From Diplonema japonicum (Eukaryota > Euglenozoa > Diplonemea > Diplonemida > Diplonemidae): a stretch of 64,000 bases of DNA. Shown here in pieces: positions 1 to 9,069 of this stretch. The translations under genes were made by a program, and so were the position numbers. The stretch covers positions 186,001 through 250,000 of the forward strand of contig OZ025719.1 of the NCBI GenBank assembly GCA_964019335.1, read 5' to 3'. The notes beneath the pieces were generated by a model. That model was given only the letters and a program-made list of their open reading frames with translations. It searched no databases and had not been told where the DNA came from. Numbering within the stretch: the first letter of the stretch is position 1; the number at the start of each line of letters is the position of its first letter.

Positions 1-797
1 GCCGAGAAAAGGATTTTGCTTCATATTAGGTTTTTTTTTTCTTTTTTTTTTCTTTTTGTTTCTCCCCCTTCCTCGAGCGAAAAACCAAAAGAAGAAGAAA
101 AAGAAAAGAAGAAAAAAAGAGAGAAATTTCAAAACTATTAAATATGTGAGTCTTAAAATACCGAAAAGAAACCCTAGAAAGGGGGAGAAGAAAAAATTGA
201 AAGTCGCTTGCAAAAGTGCAACGGAGAAATGGGGGGGGGGGGGGGGGGGTATGGAAATGGAAAAAAAAACCTTCAATTTTTGATTTGTCATTTCTTTTTT
301 TTTTTTTTTTAATGCTATCTCTCATTCTTTCCTAGAAGTATGTATTTTCTTTTTTTTTGTTGTTTATTTTCTATTTTTCTTTCCGCAACGCAGAATGAAA
401 GGGGGCAATATAAAAAGATCTTTAAAAAAATACCCCAAGGCTAGGGCAGAATCACGCCCAAGAGTCTTTAAAAACAGTGTCCCCCCCCTCCCATCTTTTT
501 TCCTTTTTTTTCTTTTTTTTTTTTACGTTTGGCACAAATTAAGTAATATAGTTGGATACATTAGGGGGTTCAAAATCATCCAGAAAAAAAAAAAGAATAA
601 AAAAAAGAATACTGTAAAACGGATAATATCGGACGGAAAACTCCCGGACGCCGAAAAAAAAACCCGGACATTTTTCCGTCCGGGAGTTTTTCGTTTTACA
701 GTAATAAGAAAAAAATATAATGAGGAAAACGTTTCTTGATTCGCACCCACAAGAACTATAAGAATTTTTTTTTTTTTTTTTTTTTTTTGAAGAAGGG

Positions 798-831
<34 letters not shown>

Positions 832-1022
832 TACCACCCACCCCCCCCCTTTTCCCCACCAGATTTTCAACGAAACCCCTTTTCCCTTTTCCCCTTTCCC
901 GTCGCTTCCTTCTCACCCACTGCTGCTGATTTTTTTTTTCTTTTTTTCCGTTTCAATTTTTTACACTTTCTATACAATAAAAAAAAAGGGGGGGAGTGGT
1001 GATATGAAATTAAAATATTAAC
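1..1022. other. Homopolymer-rich spacer, no gene seen
   Basis: This stretch holds long runs of T, A, C and G and one short foldback element at 611-702. The open frames across it are runs of Lys, Phe and Pro codons made by the homopolymers, and none looks like a protein. Confidence 0.7.
611..702. repeat. 92-bp foldback (MITE-like) element
   Basis: The ends are perfect inverted copies of ACTGTAAAACG (611-621 and 692-702). Inside, a second inverted pair is built on GGACGGAAAA/CTCCCGGAC. The trinucleotide AAT lies on both sides (608-610 and 703-705) and could be a target-site duplication. There is no coding potential. The size and structure suggest a non-autonomous DNA element, but the family cannot be named. 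Confidence 0.65.
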
Positions 1023-1403
1023 ATGAGCAACATAGAGAATGCAGCGAAAATCCTGGCAGAATCTCTATGCGGAGCCACAAGCCTTATAAATGAACGGCTG
1101 AAGGAGGACAAGACCATGACCGTGGTACAGGAAATACTAAGGTTGAGCGAAGTGGCTGCCACCCACTATAGAAGAGAAATAGAGTTATTGCAGCGGCGTG
1201 TGAACCTGCTAGAGACAGCCACAACTAAGTGCCCAACTTGCGAGAACAACAAAAGAGCTGCCTCTATGGCAGCGAAGAGAGAACTCTCGTTGATCGACGA
1301 ACAGCACGAAGCAGCAACCAGACGCCCTTCAGGCTCTATGGGACCATGGAACTCACAAGAGGCACCACCAGCGCAAAAAAAACGGAAAAAAAAAAGAACG
1401 TAG
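1023..1403 (+). CDS. Small hypothetical protein with basic tail
   Basis: This is a 126-residue protein that I do not recognise. The ATG at 1023 closely follows a T-rich then A-rich leader. Residues about 35-70 are predicted helical with heptad-like leucines (EIELLQRRVNLLE), which could form a short coiled coil. A single CPTC pair follows. The last 12 residues are a strongly basic KKRKKKR patch that could act as a nuclear localisation signal, although it lies beside an A-rich tract and may partly be a homopolymer by-product. It sits immediately upstream of the two NYN-like genes on the same strand. It is probably real because its codon use is ordinary and its frame is free of low complexity until the tail. 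Confidence 0.5.
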   Translation: MSNIENAAKILAESLCGATSLINERLKEDKTMTVVQEILRLSEVAATHYRREIELLQRRVNLLETATTKCPTCENNKRAASMAAKRELSLIDEQHEAATRRPSGSMGPWNSQEAPPAQKKRKKKRT

Positions 1404-1449
1404 AATTTTTTTTTTTTTTTTTTTTTTTTTTTTCCCCTCCCGGGTTCCC

Positions 1450-1485
<36 letters not shown>

Positions 1486-1496
1486 AAAAGGTAAAC

Positions 1497-2357
1497 ATGC
1501 CGCAAGATATTGCAGTTCTCATTGACGGGGCATACTGGCTGAAACGGCATCGCCCAGCAGAAGGGGACAATGTAGCAGGCATGTTGAGGGCGAATGTAAA
1601 AGAAATCGAGTCCCGGCTGAACAGCGAGGTGGCACACATAACGGTGGTGGACTCAGATCCCATGGAGTACGTCGTTGAAGCCGTGAACGAAGGAGTGACG
1701 TCCGGCGAACAACTCGTCGATCTGCAACACCGGCAGGAAAAAAAAGCTGAGGAGTACGAGGACGTGATAAGGGAGTTCGGAATAAACAAAATCGACGTGA
1801 AGCTCTTCGGGTACAAATACCAACTAACAAGGCTAATCCATCCTGCTTGGGACAAAGACAAACGGTGCAGCTACTCATACATCTCAGGCCTCGCACAACG
1901 AGGAGCAGATGTGGGTTTCGCCGTGCGTGCGTTGGAGTACTCTTCTGGGTGCTACCGTCCCCCGAATGCCACAAAACCTTTGAAAATAGCCAGTGTTGTG
2001 TTCATAACCGGTGACTCTGACATGGAAGCCGCCTTTGAATCCATCAACGAGAACACCCCCCACGTCCAGCTGTACCTTTGCGGCGTGAGTAGGAACCTTG
2101 AAGCTTACGTCCCCATTCAAAACAGGCTAACGCTTTCGACAAATATCCCCGAGGACACCCATACCGTTAATACCGCCAGGAGGCGAAGAAAACCCGTTGA
2201 CCTAACCGCTGTTGAGAACGGTGAAGGCGACGCGGAGGAGGTCGACCCACCGATGCCGCAGACCCCGACAACGCTCCGAAAAAAAAGGAAAATCGGGGCG
2301 GCGATGATGACGCCTGAGATCCTAAAAGACCGGCTCGAGTTTTTGAGAGGGGACTGA
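1497..2357 (+). CDS. NYN/PIN-like domain protein (putative RNase)
   Basis: This is a 286-residue protein resembling the NYN (LabA/DUF88) branch of PIN-like ribonucleases, which use clustered acidic residues to bind metal and cut RNA. Residues 5-14 read IAVLIDGAYW with Asp10, the usual first acidic strand. Residues 133-147 (QRGADVGFAVRALEY) match the middle helix with Asp138. Residues 168-177 (VFITGDSDME) match the GDSD strand with Asp173 and Asp175. The pattern of acidic residues looks intact. The C-terminal ~70 residues are basic and proline-rich. The start codon follows a T30/A40-type leader. The next gene is a diverged tandem paralogue. The fold assignment is fairly secure; the substrate is unknown. 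Confidence 0.72.
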   Translation: MPQDIAVLIDGAYWLKRHRPAEGDNVAGMLRANVKEIESRLNSEVAHITVVDSDPMEYVVEAVNEGVTSGEQLVDLQHRQEKKAEEYEDVIREFGINKIDVKLFGYKYQLTRLIHPAWDKDKRCSYSYISGLAQRGADVGFAVRALEYSSGCYRPPNATKPLKIASVVFITGDSDMEAAFESINENTPHVQLYLCGVSRNLEAYVPIQNRLTLSTNIPEDTHTVNTARRRRKPVDLTAVENGEGDAEEVDPPMPQTPTTLRKKRKIGAAMMTPEILKDRLEFLRGD

Positions 2358-2473
2358 AAAAAAAAAAAAAAAAAAGAGAAATCATTAGAATGGGGTGGGA
2401 AAAGAGAAAAAAAGACTTTTTTTTTCTTCCCCCCCCCCCGTTCACGAAAAAAAATAAAAGCAAAATCAGAAAA

Positions 2474-3304
2474 ATGACCACACCGGGGAAAAAGAAAGTC
2501 TACATGGTGGTGGACGGTGGGCTGTACATGCAGCAAACGGGCGGTGAAGACCAAGGCAGAGAGTTGTGGCAAAAATGGGGGGAAAACTGTTTGGAGATCG
2601 AGAAGAATTTTGAAAGCAAGATACACCACACCACCATTGTAGATGTGAACCCAGCGGACGAGGTAGCAGTAGTGCTCCGAGAGCAAAGCGAGATTGTGCA
2701 CATGGAAGCAAGCTACAGACGCGCTATATCATCTTTTTACATGTCCGTCAAGACACAGCTCGGCGCAAGCCGGACCAAATTCCAATACGTCAGAACTCAC
2801 TCTGATGCGTCTCTGGACACAGACCGCACTGTGACTTCCTTGTACCATCGTGCTGGCGCTTTGCAGCACAGGGTAGACACTGCTGTGGCAACTGCGGCGA
2901 CCCGGTACGTTCTGACGGTGAAGGAGCCCTTTCATCTGGTGGTGCTGTCGCGGTTGGAGTCTGACTTTTCGTGTTTGTTTGAATTTCTCGACCGGAATAG
3001 TCATGTAACCGCGTCCCTCCTTGTTATAGGCCCCGATGGCTGTCTCTCCTTCACACCTCTCGAACCCCCCACGATCCCCTCCTTTCCTTCACAACTTAAC
3101 CTCCGCATGCTTGCGGCAACGCCGTCCTTCATCTCTTCTGTTTCCAGTTATAAGCCCTCCCTGGGGAACGCTGACCTTGTAAGGTATCAGACTGCGTTGC
3201 GACACAAAGCGAGGGCGGCGATGGTCAAAGCGGGCCAGAGCACCCCGGAGGACATCGTGAAGGAAAGGATCGGGAGGAAGCGGAAGAACGATGCAGAGGA
3301 TTGA
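2474..3304 (+). CDS. Degenerate NYN-like paralogue
   Basis: This 276-residue protein parallels the gene just upstream. KVYMVVDGGLYMQQ (residues 8-21, Asp14) corresponds to its IDGAYW strand, QHRVDTAVATAATRY to its middle helix, and FHLVVLSRLESDFSCLFEF to its GDSD region. Here GDSD has become LESD, so part of the acidic centre is altered and activity may be lost or changed. The C-terminal 40 residues are basic (KERIGRKRKN). I chose the ATG at 2474 because the upstream frame is only homopolymer-coded Lys, Phe and Pro. The stop lies inside the pyrimidine-rich leader region of the next gene, so the two units are very tightly packed. The paralogy is inferred from motif order, not from an alignment score. 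Confidence 0.65.
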   Translation: MTTPGKKKVYMVVDGGLYMQQTGGEDQGRELWQKWGENCLEIEKNFESKIHHTTIVDVNPADEVAVVLREQSEIVHMEASYRRAISSFYMSVKTQLGASRTKFQYVRTHSDASLDTDRTVTSLYHRAGALQHRVDTAVATAATRYVLTVKEPFHLVVLSRLESDFSCLFEFLDRNSHVTASLLVIGPDGCLSFTPLEPPTIPSFPSQLNLRMLAATPSFISSVSSYKPSLGNADLVRYQTALRHKARAAMVKAGQSTPEDIVKERIGRKRKNDAED

Positions 3305-3388
3305 GAAGCAACACCACCACGATCATGGTGGAATATCGACTTTTTCTTTCCCCCCTGCCCCTACCCCTTTTAACATACCACCCCACAC

Positions 3389-3390
3389 AG
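3389..3390 (+). promoter_or_regulatory. Predicted trans-splice acceptor for the ankyrin gene
   Basis: A pyrimidine tract (about 3340-3375) is followed by CACACAG ending at 3390, and an ATG lies 15 bases on at 3405. The spacing fits SL addition with a 14-nt 5' UTR. Confidence 0.6.
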
Positions 3391-3404
3391 GGTCTCAAGG
3401 AACA

Positions 3405-4115
3405 ATGCAAAGCGACGCAGATGACTTGAGAAACCTCGTTCAAGAGCATGAGTTGGAGGTGGGTGAGAGGGACACGGAGGGGCTCACACTACTTCACCAC
3501 GCAGCATCGATCGGTAGTGTGGGGGCAATGAGGCTCCTCATCGAGGTTCACAAAATGGACCCCGGTGTGCAGGTAGAAAGCAGCCTTCAAGAAGAAGCGT
3601 GTATCATCCACCAAGAGGGTTGGACACCCTTGCATTTTGCAGCAAGCATGGGCCACATCGAGGCAATGGTGTACCTTCTCGATGTTCATGCGCAAGATGC
3701 TGGGGTGTTGGCTGAGGAGGGCTGCACACCCCTTCACGCTGCAGCAAGAGGGGGCCACAGAGCAGCAGTGAAAATCCTGATCGAGGTTCGCAAGCAAGAC
3801 CCATGCAGCAAATGTTACGACGGCCAGACACCCCTCAGCATTGCAGCGTATTGTGGCCGCATCGAAGTCATGCAGCTGCTTCTCGGAGAATATAAGCAGG
3901 ACCCGTGCAGCAGAGATGGCGACGGTTGGACACCTTTACACGTGGCGGCACATGTGGGGTGCATCGAGGCTATGAGGCTTCTTCTTGCAGCAGACAAGAA
4001 CACCGCACTCGCGAAGAACAAAAACATGGCAACACCTTTGTTTTGTTCCGTACTGCAGCGCAACGTAGCAGCCATAAAGGTGATGCTGGAAGCGCGTGCC
4101 TCTCTCTCAGGATGA
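3405..4115 (+). CDS. Ankyrin-repeat protein
   Basis: This 236-residue protein is almost entirely ankyrin repeats. I see about six units with TPLHxAAxxGHxxAMxxLL cores, for example GWTPLHFAASMGHIEAM, GCTPLHAAARGGHRAAV, GQTPLSIAAYCGRIEVM and GWTPLHVAAHVGCIEAM. Each is followed by a linker with a conserved QDPCS-like segment. There is no transmembrane segment or catalytic domain. A longer frame begins at 3291 inside the end of the previous gene, but the pyrimidine tract and AG at 3389-3390 make Met at 3405 the likely start. The role is presumably protein-protein interaction; the partners cannot be read from the sequence. Confidence 0.8.
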   Translation: MQSDADDLRNLVQEHELEVGERDTEGLTLLHHAASIGSVGAMRLLIEVHKMDPGVQVESSLQEEACIIHQEGWTPLHFAASMGHIEAMVYLLDVHAQDAGVLAEEGCTPLHAAARGGHRAAVKILIEVRKQDPCSKCYDGQTPLSIAAYCGRIEVMQLLLGEYKQDPCSRDGDGWTPLHVAAHVGCIEAMRLLLAADKNTALAKNKNMATPLFCSVLQRNVAAIKVMLEARASLSG

Positions 4116-4237
4116 ATCACATCACATCCCATTCCCTCAATTTACAAAAACAAACCAGTTTATTTCCCCCCCCCACACATCGTGTGACGATATAGGAGAA
4201 AAAAAAAAGAAGAAGAAAAAAAGAAAAAAAAAAAGAA

Positions 4238-4783
4238 ATGACGACCTCCCTCTGTACCATGTTGGCAGTTGTCCTACTGTTCGGGATAGAAACATCTGGG
4301 AAGAATGTGCCGCATGAGCGGTTCCAGGAGCTTCAAGATGTAGTTGGGCACTATTCGAATACTGTGTGTGTCAGAGTGGCGAAAAAGATGAAGGGCGGTG
4401 CAGAGATATCGAAGACAGCAGCTATAAGGATCGAGACGCTGTGCGATATGCTGTCAGATAGATTGGAGCACATGGTCGCGGTGAGCGGGAACGATGCAAT
4501 GATACAGCTGCACAAGAAGGATAGAAGTGCGAAACGCAAGAAACAGTACTACAGGGAAGCTGTGGACACAGCTGGATCCGGTGCGCATCTGCAACAGCTT
4601 CTTAAAATCTCTCGAAAGGCTACCGAATGGATGCTAGGAACCACCAAGACACCAACAGAGGCCGATATTAGCACAAGACTGCAGCCTGATATCGGGCAAT
4701 GGCTGATCAACGTAGCCAGCAACAGCGACCCCCACGTCACTTCAAAGGAAATGAGAGACGAGGATCCCGAAGAAATGGTTTAA
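4238..4783 (+). CDS. Small secreted hypothetical protein
   Basis: This 181-residue protein opens with a hydrophobic stretch (SLCTMLAVVLLFGIETSG, residues 4-21) that reads as a cleavable signal peptide, so it probably enters the secretory pathway. The rest is soluble, helical and rich in charged residues, with a basic DRSAKRKKQYYRE segment near residue 100. I do not recognise a family. The ATG is preceded by an A-rich leader, the arrangement seen at many genes here. It ends just before the transposon at 4851-6131. Confidence 0.55.
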   Translation: MTTSLCTMLAVVLLFGIETSGKNVPHERFQELQDVVGHYSNTVCVRVAKKMKGGAEISKTAAIRIETLCDMLSDRLEHMVAVSGNDAMIQLHKKDRSAKRKKQYYREAVDTAGSGAHLQQLLKISRKATEWMLGTTKTPTEADISTRLQPDIGQWLINVASNSDPHVTSKEMRDEDPEEMV

Positions 4784-5311
4784 GGGGGGAAAAAAAGGAC
4801 TTAACAGTTCTTATTTTTTAACTTTTTTTTTTTTTTTTTTTTTTTAAAAAATAGTATCCAGGGTTAACCGATCACCTTCGGGTTTTTAAAACCCGACCCG
4901 AGCAATTTTAGATTTTCGATCACTGTCGGGTTAACGATGGGTTTTTTTTGTAATTTCGGATCGGTTTGATCGATCCAAAACCCATATTTCTGGCAAAAAA
5001 TACCAAGGCCATGCTCAAATTTTTTTTTTTCAGAACCCTATTTTGACGATCTGAGCCCATTCCAGCTATCAAAACCCAAAATAGAGCCTTATTTAAGGCT
5101 TTAAATGCAGTTTTGAAAAAAACTGGTTTTCAGACTTGTTATTATGTACTGGGTCAGGGTCTGTTATGCGCACGAGCGGAATTTTACCTAATAAAAATAG
5201 CTCATTACGCTGCCATCAACTAGTTTTTCTAGCGCGGCTTCGCAACGCGACAGCCTACCTCTGCAAAACGTGTGAGAGGGGGGATGGCTGTCCTACTCGG
5301 CCATAGCCCAA

Positions 5312-5515
5312 ATGGACCACAGCCTTGAGACGACCTCATTCGATATCGAAGCGTGGTGGCTGGCTCAGAAAGCTGCTCTCCCTGTTTTGCATGACAGGGC
5401 CTTGTCGCTGCTGCACACGCAGCCTGTGGTAACAGCCGTGGACGCGGTGTTCTCCTCGATCGACGCCAAGTCCGGAGAGATGCGTCGCGTCCGCCTCACA
5501 CCAGACGTCGTGTGA
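5312..5515 (+). pseudogene. hAT transposase C-terminal dimerisation fragment
   Basis: This is a 67-residue frame with the spacing of the hAT C-terminal dimerisation domain: FDIEAWW, then LPVLHDRALSLL, then VDAVFSS, then MRRVRLTPDVV. In hAT transposases this block is WW...P.L...A...........FS.......R..L.P..V. No DDE catalytic core or BED zinc finger is visible around it, so it is a remnant within the transposon at 4851-6131. The match is by eye and short, so family membership is moderately supported. Confidence 0.5.
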
Positions 5516-5570
5516 AATTGGGCGTTCATCGCTGTGCGTGCATTCAGTTCTCTGTGGGTGAACATCCCGA

Positions 5571-6060
5571 TTTTCGGGAAAATAATCCTTTTCTAAGTCG
5601 TTTCGATGCAGGCTTTGTGTATCTGGGAGGTCCGGGAGACGAATAGAAGGGTTATAAGTATGGTTGCACGCTCTCCTCCCGTTCTAATTATTGATTTTTG
5701 ATTTCGCTCCTATTTAAACAGAAAAAAGAAGAAAAACCGCCAAAAAAGGGAAACCCCAGCTTTTCGGGAAAATAATCCTTCTCTAAGTCGTTTTGATGCT
5801 CCCTGGGGTCGGCTTTGTGTATCTGGGGGGGCCGGGGGACGAATAGAAGGGTTATTATATGCATGGTTGCATGCTTTCCTCCCGTTTTAATTATTGACTT
5901 TTGATTTCGCTCCCAATTAGGACCCTGCCTGAAACAGGGAAGCACCAGCTTTTCAGGAAAATAATCCTTTTCTAAGTCGTTTTGATGCTCCCTGGGGTCG
6001 GCTTTGTGTATCTGGGGGGGGCCGGGATACGAATATAAGGGTTTTAAGCATGCTCGCCTT
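5571..6060. repeat. Three tandem ~190-bp units inside the transposon
   Basis: Copies begin at 5571, 5761 and 5950 (periods 190 and 189), each opening GGGAAAATAATCC or a one-base variant (the third has CAGGAAAATAATCC), with GGCTTTGTGTATCTGG shortly after. The second and third copies are closest to each other. Subterminal repeats of this kind often serve as transposase-binding sites. Confidence 0.8.
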
Positions 6061-6193
6061 TCATTTGACGTCAATTTAAAACCCGATTGTAATTAAAAAC
6101 CCGCGGGTGATCGGTTAACCCTGGATACTATGTTTTTTTGGAGAAAAAAAAAATAATTTTTTATGACTATATGTCTTTGTTGTTCGCACGAGC

Positions 6194-6289
6194 AAAAAAG
6201 GTTTTTAAAAAGCTGCGAAAGTTTTTTGCTCGGCACAAGTTGCATATAGTTATAAAATCATTTTTTGAAAGATAAATATTTGTAACAAA
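6194..6289 (-). repeat. Dispersed ~100-bp repeat, copy 1 (inverted)
   Basis: The reverse complement of this stretch matches 33138-33243 closely, including TATCTTTCAAAAAA, ATGCAACTTGTGCCGA and TTTTTAAAAACCTTTTTT. It lies about 55 bp before the MAT1-like start codon. Both copies keep a related reading frame with the motif CNLCR.K.F..FLKTFF, so the repeat may derive from coding DNA. Confidence 0.75.
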
Positions 6290-6344
6290 AAAAGAAAGAA
6301 ATTCCCCCAAGAGAAAAAAAAAGGGGGGTACCAAAAGAAAAAAA

Positions 6345-6827
6345 ATGCGGCGGGGCAAGGCCCAGCGCCGAGCGTTTCGTGATGAGACTGATGCGTTGAG
6401 GGAGATCCAGATGGTTTACTGGAAGGAAGAAACCGATTTTGATAACATCGGTGACTATAATGATTATTTGGAGCTGATAGCGGACACGGCAGAGACTCTG
6501 ATGAGCGACAACCTGGAAGCGAAAAACGAAACGTGGGAAGCAATAGACGAATACAAGCAAAACCACCCCAAGCTCGCCAACAAGTGGGGCCCGCAGAAGG
6601 TGGCAGCCCCACAATACCAAATTCTAATACCCCCTTCCGAGCCGGAACAGGCGTTTCTCGACTCCTCTGAATATATAACATGGTGCACACAGCGGCAACA
6701 AGCGCGGATCGCGGAACTTCACGAAAAAGGGACCATGTCTGTAAGCAAAGAGGAGAAGACCGCAGGAGGGTATCGGGACCGGGACAAGTGGGAGTATTCA
6801 AAATGCTTGGCGTACGCCACCATTTAA
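6345..6827 (+). CDS. MAT1-like protein lacking the RING finger
   Basis: This 160-residue protein resembles the middle region of MAT1, the assembly factor of the CDK-activating kinase of TFIIH. Residues about 18-75 give EIQMVYWKEETDF, then GDYNDYLELIAD, then EAIDEYKQNHPKLANKW, matching the MAT1 order VLKIYNKREEDF / REYNDFLEEVE / YQKEN. The N-terminal C3HC4 RING finger of MAT1 is absent, and no cysteine-rich exon is visible in the spacer upstream, which contains the transposon and a dispersed repeat. The C-terminal half (PPSEPEQAFLDSSEYITW) is unfamiliar. Either the protein is truly RING-less or a 5' exon has been lost or lies elsewhere. I recognise it by motif order only. Confidence 0.6.
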   Translation: MRRGKAQRRAFRDETDALREIQMVYWKEETDFDNIGDYNDYLELIADTAETLMSDNLEAKNETWEAIDEYKQNHPKLANKWGPQKVAAPQYQILIPPSEPEQAFLDSSEYITWCTQRQQARIAELHEKGTMSVSKEEKTAGGYRDRDKWEYSKCLAYATI

Positions 6828-6856
6828 AGTTTATTATGTATATTACAACGCAACAA

Positions 6857-6888
<32 letters not shown>

Positions 6889-6993
6889 CCCCAACAAAAA
6901 CAGGAGGGGGGAAAAAGAAACACATTTTTTTTTTCTTCTTTCTTTCCCCCCCCCCCCCCTAAATGTCATTCTGAAAAAAAAAAAAATATTACT

Positions 6994-8226
6994 ATGGGAA
7001 CCACACAAGCAAAGCACCGCGCGGCAAGGCAACTCAGAGGCGCACGGGTCCAATCTGTAACCATTAACGCTCAGGGCGCGCTAGAACTACATGGTGATCG
7101 AGGGGAAATCATCATGATAAAGGGCAGCAAGATTGGAAGCAGCGTTACGGCAAGCTGCGGGGGCGGGGTATCAACATGGGATGAGGTAGAAGGTGTCGGC
7201 TGTCTAGCAGCACTGGTGCCTTTTGAAGTCCCGTACTCAAGTTACCACGACAGCAAGCTACACATCGGCGCGAGACCGCTCCTCGTTGTTACAGAAGATT
7301 TCGAAACGGTGTGCCCGCCCTCGCACTGCGACATCCGGGAAAACCCCGAAAAAATATTCAAAAAGATTCTTGACGAGACGGTGAACGTTCTGCCAGGCGA
7401 TCTAGTAGTCACTCTAACAAAGATTGTCTCGATATCTTGCAAGAGCGATGCTAGCTTTGCGGAAGTACACCCGACACCGAACCCTTCAGAACACTCCCTT
7501 TTCAGAGTGAAGCTCACAAAAACCGACAACAAGGTTGGGGTTTCCTACGATAAATCTGGTAAAATCACGAAAATTCTCCGAACCGGTCCTGGGTACAAGG
7601 CAGGCCTCAGAGAGAATATGGTGATTCGTTATGTAAGCGGGACTCGTGTTGCAACCGATAAGGACATCGAATCCGTTTTTAAAAATCAAGAACGGGGGTG
7701 GTTCCCTGTTGTGTGCGAGTTGTCTTCTATCCTGGGGGGGTACAGTTCTGAGGAGAGTTCGATGGTGAGCGAAGGGTGCAGCATGGAGATTACTGATGTT
7801 CCGATAGTTGGAAGCCTTGTTGTGCTCTGTGGTGTGAAAGGGCTGGATGGCGCCTTGGCCCGTCTGGTGTCTGCAGAGTCTGGAGGTTTGTTTACAGCAG
7901 TTCCTTTACGCGATTTATCCACACCCCCTGTGACAATATCTCTAGGAAACCTTGTGTTGACCCATCCACATAATTCTACTACTCGGGAATTCTGTCTTTT
8001 TATCGAGAAGGATCGTGGTGCGGAGGTGTATGGGATAACCTGTGATGAGTTCATGACGGTCACTGAGGTTGTGCCGAAATCACCGGCGCACAGGGCGGGG
8101 ATCCGTCCCGGGCAGAGGGTGCATTCTGCTGGTTTTGAGACGTCTCTCAGTCAGGAGTCGTTGTCGAAGCTGTTGGAGAGCACCAACAGGACATCTTTGG
8201 TAATGTTGGTCTCGATTGGAGGTTGA
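6994..8226 (+). CDS. Two-PDZ-domain protein
   Basis: This is a 410-residue protein with two PDZ-like domains. The first (about residues 172-245) contains KVGVSYDKSGKITKILRTGP and YKAGLRENMVIRYVSG. The second (about 345-408) contains YGITCDEFMTVTEVVPKSPA and HRAGIRPGQRVHSAG. Both have the AGLR/AGIRPG turn that follows the carboxylate-binding strand. The N-terminal ~170 residues are of unknown fold and contain GDLVVTLTKIVSISC. The N-terminus MGTT has a glycine at position 2, so N-myristoylation is possible but weakly supported. No protease or kinase domain is present. It is probably a scaffold. Confidence 0.7.
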   Translation: MGTTQAKHRAARQLRGARVQSVTINAQGALELHGDRGEIIMIKGSKIGSSVTASCGGGVSTWDEVEGVGCLAALVPFEVPYSSYHDSKLHIGARPLLVVTEDFETVCPPSHCDIRENPEKIFKKILDETVNVLPGDLVVTLTKIVSISCKSDASFAEVHPTPNPSEHSLFRVKLTKTDNKVGVSYDKSGKITKILRTGPGYKAGLRENMVIRYVSGTRVATDKDIESVFKNQERGWFPVVCELSSILGGYSSEESSMVSEGCSMEITDVPIVGSLVVLCGVKGLDGALARLVSAESGGLFTAVPLRDLSTPPVTISLGNLVLTHPHNSTTREFCLFIEKDRGAEVYGITCDEFMTVTEVVPKSPAHRAGIRPGQRVHSAGFETSLSQESLSKLLESTNRTSLVMLVSIGG

Positions 8227-8230
8227 TTGT

Positions 8231-8291
8231 GTGAGGGTTTTTTTTTTTTTTTTTTTCTCTCGTGGGTGTCAGCATTTTCTTTTTAAAACGT

Positions 8292-8331
<40 letters not shown>

Positions 8332-8392
8332 CGATTACAAAAACCGACAAAAAAACTGAGGGAGAAAAAAAAAAAAAAAAAAAAAAAAGAGT

Positions 8393-8448
<56 letters not shown>
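8231..8448. repeat. Long homopolymer tracts
   Basis: Runs of T and A longer than 20, including about 40 T near 8292-8331 and about 50 T ending at 8448, just before a retroelement fragment. Confidence 0.85.
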
Positions 8449-8449
<1 letters not shown>

Positions 8450-9069
8450 ACAGTAGAGCAGCGGAGAGGACGGTGCATGTTATAAGACCATATCCTTGGA
8501 AAGAGACGACGACCGGAACAAGATGCCCGGTACCGACGGAGGAGATGCTTGTTGCGCACGGAGCAACGGGTGAGATACTGAAAAAGCAGTTGAAACATGT
8601 GCTACCCTGGCTGCAAGGTCTGAGGACCTAGGATCGAAGAAGACGTCAATCACCACGATGGAGCTGGCAATTGATTTTGAGATGACGACCGGTATATCCT
8701 TATACGGGGAACATGGGGAGAGCAGTCTGTTGGAGAGAAAAGCCGCACGTCTGCGGTACATCCTCAATAGAGTGCAAGCATGTGCGGCAAAGGGCAACAA
8801 AAGCGGCTTCCCGGCAAGAAGGATGACCAGAGTACACTCCCTGAGAAACCTGGGCGCACCAGCGATGCATGGCTACGACAAGAGACCCCTGTTCTCGTCA
8901 ACCCAAACAGCCCCCTATTTGGAGGGACTGCGACCGATGTTCTTAGCGCAGATGCCGTCCATGACGGACAGGCAAACCCCGACGGCCGGCACCAGGATGC
9001 AACCGCAGAATGGTGACAGGCACGTGTAGGATCCCCCGTCCACGGTGGGCACCAACCAGCGCACCGCAA
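8449..9069 (+). mobile_element. Retroelement relic, copy a (C-terminal block)
   Basis: Broken frames here align by eye with two other relics in the window. CPVPTEEM ... HVLPWLQGL ... MELAIDFEMTTG ... VHSLRNLGAPA parallels the copy at 32298-32944 (CLVPTAGE, LLQWLSQLRW, VELAIDFEWTTG, VKSLIAIG) and the copy at 14170-15318 (KWLSALKW, AELAVDS, VHSLRTLG). A stop codon separates the first two blocks. The 3' part (8841-9060) is also closely repeated at 61693-61918. No reverse transcriptase motif is visible. It is a decayed fragment of a family that elsewhere carries an AP-type endonuclease. Confidence 0.7.

Larger units (their letters stand above)
4851..6131. mobile_element. DNA transposon with ~40-bp TIRs, hAT-like
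   Basis: The left end (from 4851) and the reverse complement of the right end (back from 6131) both begin ATAGTATCCAGGGTTAACCG and continue with only two mismatches to about 40 bp. The element is 1281 bp. It contains a short frame resembling a hAT dimerisation domain (5312-5515) and three tandem ~190-bp units (5571-6060). CAGGG within the TIR is typical of hAT ends, but I see no 8-bp direct duplication. A TA on each side of GTATCC/GGATAC would suit a TA-targeting family instead. The element is non-autonomous. Confidence 0.8.
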
